Shown piece by piece: positions 6,659 to 13,617 of a stretch of DNA of 24,487 nucleotides. The position numbers and the translations under genes were made by a program. The stretch is from a virus: IMG/VR virus record IMGVR_UViG_3300025890_002527, positions 1 through 24,487 of that record; one strand, given 5' to 3'. Every line of letters starts with the position of its first letter. Within the stretch, counting starts at the first letter, position 1. The notes under the pieces were generated by a model. It was not told where the DNA came from. It saw only the letters and a program-made list of their open reading frames with translations, and ran no database searches.

Positions 6659-6674
6659 TTTTTAACAAAACAAA
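6648..6674 (+). repeat. AT-rich repeat copy 2, upstream of a promoter
   Basis: 24 of 27 bases match 2-28, beginning TAAGTAGTTG and ending AAACAAA. It ends four bases before the -35 box at 6679. The last four codons of the zinc-ribbon gene overlap its left end. Confidence 0.5.
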
Positions 6675-6678
6675 GTTG

Positions 6679-6707
6679 TGTACAATTGAGAAGAACTATG
6701 GTAGTAT
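6679..6707 (+). promoter_or_regulatory. Promoter of the 6759-15080 operon
   Basis: TGTACA (6679-6684), a 17-base spacer, then TAGTAT (6702-6707). The 18-mer AAGAACTATGGTAGTATA at 6691-6708 is identical to 23050-23067, which is strong support for a real promoter class. Transcription should start near 6714. No terminator or other intergenic gap is seen until 15080, so about 17 genes may depend on it. Confidence 0.8.
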
Positions 6708-6758
6708 ATAATTAAGATTAAATTACATACTACTATTGAAACTCTTAAAGGTGGACCA

Positions 6759-7355
6759 ATGTGTAAAAGTAAAGAAAATCACTACGAAATATACTCTGCA
6801 ATCTTAAAAGTAGCTAAACAACTTGAACCATTATATGGTACTGGTGAAGAAGTTGACGGTGTAATTACTTTCTCACTAGGAAATGGGCTCTTCGGTGCAC
6901 CTAATATTTTTAATGGAATGTGTACGCCATCGTGCCAATACAGTCAAAAACCTGGACCAGGTAGAGACACAACATGGGAACATATATGGGGTCGTAAAAA
7001 TTCATCAATCAAAATCATAGAACAAATTCGTAAAGGCAAAAGCGATAAATTTTTAATTAATCTTATTAAGTCTCGTTGTAGAGTAGCTGTTACTTTGAAG
7101 ATAGAAAATCAAGCTCTGAAACCATATCAGAATGATGAAGAATTGTCAAAGAAACATCCTCGACAAGCATACAAAGCAGCGGGACTTACTTGGGTTAATT
7201 GGGTTGGAAACAAGGTTTACATTATTGAAGGAATAACTTATAATACTCGTGAGGCAATATTAAATGATTATGATATCACGCCTGAACAGCTGTCATATCG
7301 TTTAAGTAAAGCCGCAACAAAATGGAAGGACTGGACAATTGAAAGAATCACTTAA
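6759..7355 (+). CDS. Protein of unknown function (198 aa), NUMOD-like C-terminus
   Basis: I do not recognise the full protein. Residues 1-65 are enriched in Gly, Pro and Cys (two Cys in MCTPSCQYSQ). The middle (about 75-115) is basic and helical (HIWGRKNSSIKIIEQIRKGKS). The end, IIEGITYNTREAILNDYDITPEQLSYRLSKAATKWKDW, resembles the helix-turn-helix-like NUMOD repeats found after homing endonuclease domains (a short strand, then a helix that binds DNA, then a variable-length helix). No HNH or GIY-YIG catalytic motif is visible, so an endonuclease cannot be claimed. It is the first gene after the strong promoter at 6679, with an AAGGTGG ribosome site. A DNA-binding early regulator would fit this position. 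Confidence 0.7.
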   Translation: MCKSKENHYEIYSAILKVAKQLEPLYGTGEEVDGVITFSLGNGLFGAPNIFNGMCTPSCQYSQKPGPGRDTTWEHIWGRKNSSIKIIEQIRKGKSDKFLINLIKSRCRVAVTLKIENQALKPYQNDEELSKKHPRQAYKAAGLTWVNWVGNKVYIIEGITYNTREAILNDYDITPEQLSYRLSKAATKWKDWTIERIT

Positions 7356-7701
7356 AGTTTTAAAACGCGCTGCAGATATTCAAGCTAAAAAAGGTAATGA
7401 CTATCAAAATCCTAATTCACGCGTACGCCAAGCTATGTATTATCCACGTGGTTGCGCAACTATTCTTGATACAATGCAAGCTAAAGTATTACGTATGCAA
7501 TCTGTTCTTGAAGCTATGGAACAATCAAAAGATTATGATCCTAACTTTGAATCACTCGAAGATTCGTGCATAGATATAATTAACTATGCTTCATTCTTTG
7601 TAGCGTATATGAATAATGGCATTGATGGTCAGAATCCTGAGCATGATTTTTTAAATAGACCTAAAGGGAAAATAAATGAATCAGAAAACGTGGAAAGCTG
7701 A
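7339..7701 (+). CDS. DUF1599/Nmad1-like all-alpha protein
   Basis: The 120-aa protein has the pattern of the nucleotide-modification-associated domain 1 family. KKGNDYQNPN is followed by a helix, then ATILDTMQAKVLRMQSVLEA and SLEDSCIDIINYASFFVAYM, where the family has D-x-x-x-K-x-x-R and E-S-x-x-D-x-x-x-D-x-x-N-Y-A. The fold is related to MazG-type pyrophosphatases, and family members often sit beside DNA-base-modification genes, which fits this window. The catalytic role is not established. The start is a TTG codon with GGAAGGA about eight bases before it; the frame overlaps the previous gene by 17 bases, and the first in-frame ATG is 33 codons later and would cut the conserved region. Confidence 0.65.
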   Translation: MKESLKVLKRAADIQAKKGNDYQNPNSRVRQAMYYPRGCATILDTMQAKVLRMQSVLEAMEQSKDYDPNFESLEDSCIDIINYASFFVAYMNNGIDGQNPEHDFLNRPKGKINESENVES

Positions 7702-7885
7702 TATTGGCGAAGACTCAAATGGAGAATTAGTAGTCAATTTACCAGTAGAAATTCTTAACCAAATGGGTTGGGATGCTGGTACTGAATTAATTTGGGAAGA
7801 ACATAACGACGGAACATGGAGTTTTAAAGAAAATGCGGATCCTGATAATGGGACTGCCGGGAGCAGGGAAAACACACCTAGCTAA
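7676..7885 (+). CDS. AbrB/SpoVT-like small DNA-binding protein
   Basis: In 69 aa, residues 10-52 show the swapped-hairpin AbrB pattern: an acidic start, GELVVNLPVEILNQMGWDAGTELIWEE, and a final strand GTWSFKE. The family signature is G-x-h-x-h-P-x-x-h-h-x-x-h-G-h-x-x-G-D/T-x-h. Members act as transition-state regulators or antitoxin DNA-binding parts; no toxin gene is adjacent. The tail (about 53-69) is polar and is read over the start of the next gene, which overlaps by 53 bases. A local transcription regulator is the best guess. Confidence 0.65.
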   Translation: MNQKTWKADIGEDSNGELVVNLPVEILNQMGWDAGTELIWEEHNDGTWSFKENADPDNGTAGSRENTPS

Positions 7886-8255
7886 ACGGCTACAAATTCA
7901 TTTAAATAGTGCTTGGTATAATGCTGATAAGATTAGAGAGCAAGCTAATGATTGGGACTTTAGTCCATCTGGTAGAAATAGACAAGCTGAAAGAATGAAT
8001 ACTCTCGCGACGTTTGAAGGAGTTCGAGGTCGTACTGTTATTTGTGATTTTGTTTGTCCTACTGGAGAAACGCGTAAACAATTTCTAGCTGATATTACAA
8101 TATGGATGGACACGATAGAAGAAGGTCGATTTGATAATACTAATAAAATATTTGAAAGACCTGCAGAAGTTAATTATCATGTAAAATCTTTTATGTCTGA
8201 TGAAGAAATAATTAACTTTGCAAAAGTATTAAGAGAGGATTTTCCAAGTGTTTGA
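7833..8255 (+). CDS. P-loop kinase, adenylylsulfate-kinase (CysC)-like
   Basis: The 140-aa protein begins MRILIMGLPGAGKTH, with the Walker A GLPGAGKT at 7-14. It then has NADKIREQANDWDFSPSGRNRQAERM, which parallels the CysC segment D-x-D-N-V-R-x-x-L-N...F-S-x-x-D-R-x-E-N, and TVICDFVCPTGETRKQF, which parallels the CysC segment ending P-x-x-x-x-R. It is shorter than CysC (about 200 aa). The start at 7833 is preferred over a later ATG because it keeps the first beta strand. The substrate may be APS or another small nucleotide or sugar nucleotide. A hydroxymethyl-dCMP kinase role, expected in a T4-like pathway, cannot be read from the motifs. The next gene, an HxGH nucleotidyltransferase, overlaps by 8 bases, so the two may act in sequence. 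Confidence 0.75.
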   Translation: MRILIMGLPGAGKTHLAKRLQIHLNSAWYNADKIREQANDWDFSPSGRNRQAERMNTLATFEGVRGRTVICDFVCPTGETRKQFLADITIWMDTIEEGRFDNTNKIFERPAEVNYHVKSFMSDEEIINFAKVLREDFPSV

Positions 8256-8658
8256 ACATCAGGAACCAACAACACAAATGCTAGGTCGATGGCAGCCTTG
8301 GCATCCTGGGCATACAGAATTGTTTAAAAGAGCTTTAAAAGAAACTGGTCAAGTTGTTATCATGATTCGTGATGTTGGTGGAATTGTTGGATCAGATGTT
8401 GGTGGCGGAAGAACTGAATCACAGGATGATAATCCATTTGAATATAGTGATGTTGTAAAAAACATTCAAGTAGCTTTACATAAAGAAGGATTTAAATATA
8501 ACGACAAATATATTATTATGAAAGTTCCTAATATAGTAGACATTAGTTATGGAAGAGGTGTAGGATATACATTCTCTGAGCATGATTTAGGAAAAGACAT
8601 ACATAGTATTAGCGCTACAAAAATTAGAGCTAAGATGCGTAAGGATGGTGATCTGTGA
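8248..8658 (+). CDS. HxGH nucleotidyltransferase (NMNAT / ATP-sulfurylase-like)
   Basis: The 136-aa protein has GRWQPWHPGHTELFKRAL, with the HPGH loop at 19-22, and a late SISATKIRAKM with ISATKIR at 121-127. These are the two NTP-binding motifs of the nucleotidyltransferase superfamily. The G-R-x-Q-P form and a following DNPFEYSDV block are like NMN adenylyltransferases, while HPGHTELFKRAL also recalls ATP sulfurylase. Next to a CysC-like kinase the second reading would give a short sulfate-activation pair, but neither assignment is firm. The start is GTG; the overlap with the kinase gene supports it. It is the second of three HxGH proteins in the window. Confidence 0.75.
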   Translation: MFEHQEPTTQMLGRWQPWHPGHTELFKRALKETGQVVIMIRDVGGIVGSDVGGGRTESQDDNPFEYSDVVKNIQVALHKEGFKYNDKYIIMKVPNIVDISYGRGVGYTFSEHDLGKDIHSISATKIRAKMRKDGDL

Positions 8659-9221
8659 AAAATTTTATTGGTATATATGACAACTCTATTGATGATGATT
8701 TAGTTAATGACTATTTAAATTATTGGGATAATAATCAAGTTTTTATTAAAAATGGTATGGTCGGACACAATGGAGATATTGTTGTAAAAACCGATGTAAA
8801 AGATTCACGAGATATTACGTCTAATAATCTTCCTGCTGAATTAATCATGAGGTATCAAACCTCATTACAAAAAGCTTTAAACGAGTATTTAGAAGAATAC
8901 AAGGAAGCTAATCATGTTTCTAAGTTTAAAATTGTACAAGAATATAATTTTCAATGTTATCCTCCAGGTGGAGGTTTTAAGACTTGGCACCATGAATTAG
9001 CTGCGCATAGAACAGATGGCACTCGTCATTTAGTTTTTATGACATATCTGAATACTATTAAAGATGGTGGTACTGAATTTTTATATCAAAATTTAAAAGT
9101 TGATGCGGTTAAAGGCAGAACAGTCATATGGCCACCCGGCTTTACGCATACTCATAGAGGTGTGATATGTCAAGAACCTAAAGCAATTTTAACAGGATGG
9201 TGGAGCTTAGTACCACAATGA
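8655..9221 (+). CDS. 2-oxoglutarate/Fe(II) oxygenase, prolyl-4-hydroxylase-like
   Basis: The 188-aa protein has the double-stranded beta-helix motifs of phage P4H-like dioxygenases. YPPGGGFKTWHHEL (102-115) supplies the HxE pair (H112, E114). RHLVFMTYLNTIKDGGTEF (124-142) is the core strand set. GRTVIWPPGFTHTHRG (154-169) holds the distal histidine (H165 or H167), and the following CQEPKAILTGWW has a basic residue for 2-oxoglutarate. Enzymes of this shape hydroxylate protein side chains or nucleobases; in marine T4-like phages they are common and mostly uncharacterised. A DNA-base or sugar target would suit this operon but is inference. The start is a GTG overlapping the previous stop (GTGA). 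Confidence 0.85.
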   Translation: MKNFIGIYDNSIDDDLVNDYLNYWDNNQVFIKNGMVGHNGDIVVKTDVKDSRDITSNNLPAELIMRYQTSLQKALNEYLEEYKEANHVSKFKIVQEYNFQCYPPGGGFKTWHHELAAHRTDGTRHLVFMTYLNTIKDGGTEFLYQNLKVDAVKGRTVIWPPGFTHTHRGVICQEPKAILTGWWSLVPQ

Positions 9222-9994
9222 GAATTATCGCTGGACCGTGTCAACATGAAACCTTTGAGCAAAGTTTAGAAATTGCTTTACATTGTAAAGACGTTTGTGA
9301 CAAATACGAAGCCGAATATTATTTTAAAGCTAGTTTTGATAAAGCAAACCGAACTCATGTTAGTGGAATTCGTGGCAGAGGATTGAACGCTACTTTAGCA
9401 TCATTCTTAAATATGAAAGAAGAAATACCTCAGTTAAGGACTCTTACTGATGTACACTCTGTAGAAGATATATGGGAACTTGTAGACCACTTTAATGATG
9501 CAGTAGATGTTCTACAAATACCCGCATTTCTTTGTCGCCAGACAGACATAATTGAAGCTGCTTGCGAAACAGATAAAATTGTAAATATAAAGAAAGGCCA
9601 ATTTTTAGCTCCTTGGGATGTTACAGGAATTTTAAGTAAAACACAAAATGCTAAAGAAATTTGGATAACCGAAAGAGGTACTAGCTTTGGATATAACAAT
9701 CTTGTTGTTGACTTCACTGGGGTTGACTATATGCTTAACAATTATGACTGTGACGTTGTTCTTGATGTTACTCACTCTGTCCAAAAACCCAGCGGAATTG
9801 GACATTGTTCGGGCGGTGCTCCTATTCACGTGCCTGGGTTGGCTCGTTGTGGGGCTGCTTTGGGGGTCACTTCCTTCTTTATCGAAGTCCACCCTATGCC
9901 TGAAAACGCACCCAGTGATTCGGAAAGTATGCTTAGATTAGATGAATTTGAAAGGGTTGTAGATGAAATCCACCGCTATTCTTATACCCGCTAG
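9218..9994 (+). CDS. kdsA: 3-deoxy-8-phosphooctulonate (KDO-8-P) synthase
   Basis: This enzyme condenses phosphoenolpyruvate with arabinose 5-phosphate to KDO 8-phosphate, the first committed step of KDO synthesis. Nearly every family motif is present in the 258 aa: IAGPC (4-8), FKASFDKANRT (36-46), TDVH (77-80), QIPAFLCRQTD (100-110), NIKKGQFLAPWD (123-134), TERGTSFGYNNLVVD (151-165), VLDVTHSVQ (181-189) and FFIEVHPMPENAPSD (220-234). C8, H186, E223 and D234 match the four metal ligands of the metal-dependent class (the other class has Asn for Cys). The start is the ATG overlapping the oxygenase stop; a frame start 21 bases earlier adds residues absent in the family. The last third (9772-9905) is much richer in G+C than its surroundings. 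Confidence 0.95.
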   Translation: MRIIAGPCQHETFEQSLEIALHCKDVCDKYEAEYYFKASFDKANRTHVSGIRGRGLNATLASFLNMKEEIPQLRTLTDVHSVEDIWELVDHFNDAVDVLQIPAFLCRQTDIIEAACETDKIVNIKKGQFLAPWDVTGILSKTQNAKEIWITERGTSFGYNNLVVDFTGVDYMLNNYDCDVVLDVTHSVQKPSGIGHCSGGAPIHVPGLARCGAALGVTSFFIEVHPMPENAPSDSESMLRLDEFERVVDEIHRYSYTR

Positions 9995-10640
9995 ATACGG
10001 AAGCACACGTTTTGCTGGTAAGCCACTAACACTTTTAGATGGGGTGCCTATGGTTAAACGGGTGTATGATAAGTGCGTAGCGACTGGTTATGACACATAT
10101 GTCCTTACAGATGATATGTCTATTGCAAAACTATTTAATGATAATACTTGTAGAGTAGATACTACTGATTATCAAAATGGAACTGAAAGATGTGCAGGTG
10201 CAGTAAATCTAATTCGTGAGTATGATCAATATATCAATGTTCAAGGTGACATGCCAGATGTGACGCAAGAGATGATTGAAAAGACTGTGTGGCATTTAAA
10301 AAATTATTCTGTTACTACTATGTGTGCTATGATGCCAGAAGAACAGCAGAATGATCCCAACACAGTTAAGTTAGTGAGAGCAGCTGATAAATGTTTGTGG
10401 TTTGGTAGAGGCATAACAGGATATGGAGATTGGCATTTAGGTATCTATGGATACAAGCGAAATGCCCTAGAAATGTATCCAGATTTGACAGGCACTCGCG
10501 AAGAACGAATAGAAGGATTAGAACAATTACGTTGGCTAAAAAATGGCTGGGATATAGGTGTATTTCCTTGCGAATTTAATGGAATTGAGATTAATGCACC
10601 AGAAGATGCTGAAAAATGGAATATGAAAAAGGAGATATAA
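9963..10640 (+). CDS. kdsB: CMP-KDO synthetase
   Basis: This enzyme activates KDO with CTP to CMP-KDO. The 225-aa protein (E. coli KdsB is 248) has the GT-A-like cytidylyltransferase motifs: [15 protein letters not shown] (8-22), TERC near 74-77, [10 protein letters not shown] (91-100; the family usually has QGDEP), [12 protein letters not shown], and the late block [18 protein letters not shown]. It overlaps kdsA by 32 bases and has GAAAGGG upstream, so the two enzymes are translationally linked. No KDO-8-P phosphatase (KdsC) is visible in the window. It may come from the host, or the HAD protein at 2962-3687 could substitute, which is speculation. CMP-KDO is normally used for lipid A-core assembly. 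Confidence 0.93.
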   Translation: MKSTAILIPARYGSTRFAGKPLTLLDGVPMVKRVYDKCVATGYDTYVLTDDMSIAKLFNDNTCRVDTTDYQNGTERCAGAVNLIREYDQYINVQGDMPDVTQEMIEKTVWHLKNYSVTTMCAMMPEEQQNDPNTVKLVRAADKCLWFGRGITGYGDWHLGIYGYKRNALEMYPDLTGTREERIEGLEQLRWLKNGWDIGVFPCEFNGIEINAPEDAEKWNMKKEI

Positions 10641-10641
10641 G

Positions 10642-10866
10642 ATGGCTAAACTGTATGATTTAGAGCAAATGATAATGGACTGCTGGCATGTCTGTGATGA
10701 CTTAAAGGTAGTGTTCAAACAGATAGGTGATGGTGAGCGTGACCCTACACAAGATGAACTGATGAACGCTCTGATGGGTATGCAACAGGTATATCAGTGG
10801 AAATTTGAGCAACTGTTTTTTATGTATGAGCAGGTAATAAAATCACAGCGAGGAGAATTGGAATGA
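10642..10866 (+). CDS. Small helical phage protein (74 aa)
   Basis: An all-alpha, soluble protein with the pattern [23 protein letters not shown] and, later, [29 protein letters not shown] recall proteins of the same design in cyanophages and other marine T4-like phages, where function is unknown. It has an excellent AAGGAG site and lies between kdsB and a cupin gene, overlapping the latter by 4 bases. Two aromatic-rich amphipathic helices suggest a homodimer or a small binding partner. No catalytic residues stand out. Confidence 0.75.
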   Translation: MAKLYDLEQMIMDCWHVCDDLKVVFKQIGDGERDPTQDELMNALMGMQQVYQWKFEQLFFMYEQVIKSQRGELE

Positions 10867-11252
10867 AAGCAGGTAAGGTATGGGGCACAACGGAACTTAT
10901 TGAAGCCAATGGTGCTTTAGAGTTTCATCGTATTGAAATGGAAGAAGGTGGTGTCTGTTCTAAACACTTACATAGATATAAGTGGAATGGATTTTATGTA
11001 GAGTCAGGCAAAATGCTTATTCGCACATGGCAACGTGACTATGATTTATGTGATGTTACAATTCTTAATGAAGGTGATTATCATAAAGTTAAACCCGGCC
11101 TTTATCATCAATTTGAGTGCCTAGAAATGGGAGTGGCTTATGAATTATATTGGGCAGAGTTTAATCATAATGACATTGAACGTGAGTCTGTTGGTTATCA
11201 TATGGATGATATAGATGACGATCCACACAGTGTAGATAAAATCGGTTGTTAA
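10863..11252 (+). CDS. Single-domain cupin, phosphomannose-isomerase-like
   Basis: In 129 aa, residues 15-100 form a cupin. [34 protein letters not shown] (18-50) carries the first metal motif with H35 and H37 and E47; [20 protein letters not shown] (69-88) carries the second with H82. The acidic tail (about 105-129) is not part of the fold. It resembles the cupin half of the fusion at 5730-6497 and is followed after one base by a separate HxGH nucleotidyltransferase. The fused pair at 5730 therefore exists here as two genes in reverse order. The role could be sugar-phosphate isomerisation or epimerisation. The ribosome site GAGGAG is strong. Confidence 0.75.
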   Translation: MKAGKVWGTTELIEANGALEFHRIEMEEGGVCSKHLHRYKWNGFYVESGKMLIRTWQRDYDLCDVTILNEGDYHKVKPGLYHQFECLEMGVAYELYWAEFNHNDIERESVGYHMDDIDDDPHSVDKIGC

Positions 11253-11253
11253 T

Positions 11254-11691
11254 ATGAAAGTAGGATTTACATGTAGTACGTTTGATTTGCTTCACGCCGG
11301 CCATATCGCAATGTTAAGAGAAGCAAAAGAACAATGTGATTGGCTTATATGTGCATTACAAGTTGATCCATCTTGGGACCGCGCAGAAAAAAACTCACCT
11401 ATTCAAAGTGTGGTAGAAAGATATAAGCAGCTTTCTGCAGTAAAATATGTAGATGAGATCATTGTTTATTGTACAGAATCAGATTTAGTTGATATAATAA
11501 ACATGTATCCAATTGATGTACGTATACTTGGTGATGAATATAAAGACAAAGATTTTACTGGTAAAGATGAATGTCGCCGTAGAAACATTTCTTTATATTT
11601 TAATAAACGAGACCACAGATTTTCGTCATCTGATTTGCGTAAACGAGTATTTGAAAAAGAGCTAGAAAAAAATGATTCTCCAAACGGTTAA
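11254..11691 (+). CDS. Glycerol-3-phosphate cytidylyltransferase-like protein (TagD type)
   Basis: The 145-aa protein has STFDLLHAGHIAML (8-21) with HAGH at 14-17, VERYKQLSAVKYVDEII (54-70), which in TagD holds the E-R-x-x-x-h segment, and RFSSSDLRKRV (122-132) in place of R-x-S-T-T-x-x-h. These motifs fit CTP:glycerol-3-phosphate cytidylyltransferase and close relatives that activate glycerol phosphate, sugar phosphates or choline phosphate. The length is about that of TagD (129-140 aa). The substrate is not certain. It follows the cupin gene by one base and overlaps dCMP hydroxymethylase by 20 bases. No strong ribosome site is seen, so translation may be coupled. Confidence 0.8.
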   Translation: MKVGFTCSTFDLLHAGHIAMLREAKEQCDWLICALQVDPSWDRAEKNSPIQSVVERYKQLSAVKYVDEIIVYCTESDLVDIINMYPIDVRILGDEYKDKDFTGKDECRRRNISLYFNKRDHRFSSSDLRKRVFEKELEKNDSPNG

Positions 11692-12373
11692 TGACATACG
11701 TCAATTTTTTATTGACGAATTAAATGATGAAGCGTTTACAATTGATAAGACAGGCCAAAGAACTGTTGAATTAATCGGCGCAAACTTTCTTGCAACTGAG
11801 CCAGCAATCTTTGGTACACCAAACGAAGATTATATTAAAAAAGAAATTGCATGGTATGAATCACAAAGTACTAACATATATGATATTAACGGTGTAGACT
11901 CAGATGCTCCTCCACAAGCATGGCAGTATTCCAGTAATAAACACGGTGAAATTAATTCTAATTATGGCCACTTAGTATTCTCTAAAAAATACCATAACCA
12001 ATTTCAAAATGCATTTGATGAATTATGGAATAACCCTGATAGCCGTCGTGCTCAGATGATTTATAATCGTCCATCAATTTGGCTTGAATTCAATGAGCAA
12101 GGTAAGTCTGATTTCATCTGTACTAATGCACAAACATTCTATATTCGTGACGGTATCCTTTCAATGGTATCTCAAATGCGTTCTAATGATGTTGTGTTTG
12201 GCTACAAGAATGATTATGCATGGGCTCAATACCTAATGGATAAGATGGTAGCTCAATGGAACGATAGGTGCAAACTTCCAGGCAATAAGCATTTTTCTAT
12301 TGATAAAGGTATGCTTACGTGGCAAGTAATGAATTTGCATGTTTACGAGCGCCACTTCCATTTAGTTAAATAA
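11672..12373 (+). CDS. 42: dCMP 5-hydroxymethylase, T4 gp42 type
   Basis: This enzyme converts dCMP to 5-hydroxymethyl-dCMP with methylene-tetrahydrofolate, for use in phage DNA. The protein is co-linear with T4 gp42 as I recall it: FTIDKTGQRTVELIGANF, EPAIFGTPNEDYI, EIAWYESQS, GEINSNYG, NPDSRRAQMIYNRPS, SDFICTNAQTFYIRDG and MRSNDVVFGYKNDYAWAQY. The catalytic Cys is C150 (T4 C148). D181 (T4 D179) replaces the Asn that thymidylate synthase uses to select dUMP, so specificity for dCMP is expected. The length is 233 aa (T4 246). ThyX elsewhere in the window covers dTMP synthesis, which fits this gene not being a thymidylate synthase. It predicts hydroxymethylcytosine in the genome. Confidence 0.93.
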   Translation: MILQTVNDIRQFFIDELNDEAFTIDKTGQRTVELIGANFLATEPAIFGTPNEDYIKKEIAWYESQSTNIYDINGVDSDAPPQAWQYSSNKHGEINSNYGHLVFSKKYHNQFQNAFDELWNNPDSRRAQMIYNRPSIWLEFNEQGKSDFICTNAQTFYIRDGILSMVSQMRSNDVVFGYKNDYAWAQYLMDKMVAQWNDRCKLPGNKHFSIDKGMLTWQVMNLHVYERHFHLVK

Positions 12374-12382
12374 GGATATGAA

Positions 12383-13066
12383 ATGAAAGAATTTAGATGT
12401 GGTCCTGTATGGGATGAAAGAATTGTAAAACTAAATCCAGCTAAAAAGATTGGTGTGTTAATGTCATCAGGAGCTGATAGCACTACACTTTTTAAACTTT
12501 TATGGGACAACTTTCCAGAAACAGAAATTAGAATTTTTAATGTACAAACTTCGTGGGATCCTAAGAAACCTTTAATTGAAGAAATCCTTGAAAAATTAGG
12601 TGTTGATTTAGAATTAGAAATCATTGGAGAAAAGTATCATAATTGGGAAATGAAAAATCATTTTGCTAGACTTATGCTTGCGTTTCAAGATGTAAGAAAT
12701 GATGAAGATATTGAAGAACTTTATTGTGGTAATATTTTGCCTCCACATCCTCAATGGTTTCCTCGTTGGAATGTAGACCAAAAGGGAATGGCTAAGCGCC
12801 CATGGCTAACTAATGACAAATTTTGGAAGAATCCATTTGAACATGTTGAAAAATATCATGTTATTGATTTAGGAAGACGAAATGGATTTGACGACATTTA
12901 TAACACAACTATTTCATGTAACACCCACGCTACTGAACCTTGTGGTTATTGTATGGGGTGTAGAGAATTAGAATACGCATATGATCAATTAGATAATGAA
13001 GAAGGTTTGTCTCTTGATAAGTGCGCTAAAATTGCAGTAAATATGTATGGAGATATAGGATGGTAG
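12383..13066 (+). CDS. PP-loop ATPase, QueC-like
   Basis: The 227-aa protein has a PP-loop SSGADS at 28-33 (family S-G-G-x-D-S) that would adenylate a carboxylate or similar group. It ends in a zinc site of QueC form: SCN (C179), then PCGYCMGCRELEYA (C187, C190, C193). QueC makes 7-cyano-7-deazaguanine (preQ0), and phages with 7-deazaguanine DNA carry it. In this window no FolE, QueD, QueE or DpdA is seen, and the middle of the protein (HPQWFPRWNVDQKGMAKRPWL) is not standard QueC. So it may be a paralogue acting on another substrate, possibly within the DNA-modification set around it. The start has AAGGAT upstream. It overlaps the next gene by 7 bases (ATGGTAG). Confidence 0.75.
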   Translation: MKEFRCGPVWDERIVKLNPAKKIGVLMSSGADSTTLFKLLWDNFPETEIRIFNVQTSWDPKKPLIEEILEKLGVDLELEIIGEKYHNWEMKNHFARLMLAFQDVRNDEDIEELYCGNILPPHPQWFPRWNVDQKGMAKRPWLTNDKFWKNPFEHVEKYHVIDLGRRNGFDDIYNTTISCNTHATEPCGYCMGCRELEYAYDQLDNEEGLSLDKCAKIAVNMYGDIGW

Positions 13067-13617
13067 ACTTAGCTGAAAAATATAATCGCGCCGCTAAATC
13101 ATATTATGAAGAAAAATATGTAGATGGCGGATGGGAAAACAACATTTATATGCAAGATGAGAAAGATGCTCATAAGTTTTGGATGGAAAATAGAGAAGAT
13201 GGAAAATACATTTCATTAGGTGTTGGATCTGGACAAGATATTCCTATTTTAGGCTGGCCTGGAAAAGAAAATTTTACAGGATATGATTTATCTCAAGGTA
13301 TGTTAGATAATGCTAAAGAAAAGTTTTCAGATCATAATTTTATTTTAGCTGATTGTAATGAAAATATAGATGATAGCTGTGATGTTCTTGTTAGTTTATT
13401 TGGTGTACCTAATTACATAGGTCTTCCTAAGTTGATGGAGCACTATAACAATTTTAATGCTCAGCATGCTTTTTTTGTATTTTATGCAGAATGGTATGAT
13501 GATGGCATTGCAGATGACTATAATAGGTACACCAAAGAAGAATTAGAAACACTGTTGTCTTCTCATAATCCTATTATTAAACAACTAAATGAGAATTATT
13601 ATATCGTTAAATGGTAG
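13060..13617 (+). CDS. Class I SAM-dependent methyltransferase
   Basis: In 185 aa, motif I is ISLGVGSGQD at 51-60, the acidic end of strand 2 is GYDLSQGML (D76), and FILADCNE around 94-101 gives the residue that contacts adenine. DVLVSLFGVPNYIG stands at motif IV but has no D/N-P-P-Y/F, so it is not an obvious DNA N-methyltransferase. The C-terminal part is short. Small-molecule or sugar methylation is more likely than DNA-base methylation. Both its ends overlap neighbours in the same manner (ATGGTAG), which ties it to the QueC-like and deaminase genes. Confidence 0.75.
   Translation: MVDLAEKYNRAAKSYYEEKYVDGGWENNIYMQDEKDAHKFWMENREDGKYISLGVGSGQDIPILGWPGKENFTGYDLSQGMLDNAKEKFSDHNFILADCNENIDDSCDVLVSLFGVPNYIGLPKLMEHYNNFNAQHAFFVFYAEWYDDGIADDYNRYTKEELETLLSSHNPIIKQLNENYYIVKW

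Noticed and set aside
11672-12373. Thymidylate synthase (ThyA) as the call for the ThyA-fold protein
   Set aside because: The aligned Asp (D181) in GYKNDYAW and the close match to T4 gp42 along the chain favour dCMP hydroxymethylase, and a separate ThyX gene is present.
12383-13066. Full 7-deazaguanine DNA-modification pathway
   Set aside because: Only a QueC-like protein is present. No FolE, QueD, QueE, Gat-QueC or DpdA homologue is seen in this window, so the pathway cannot be claimed.
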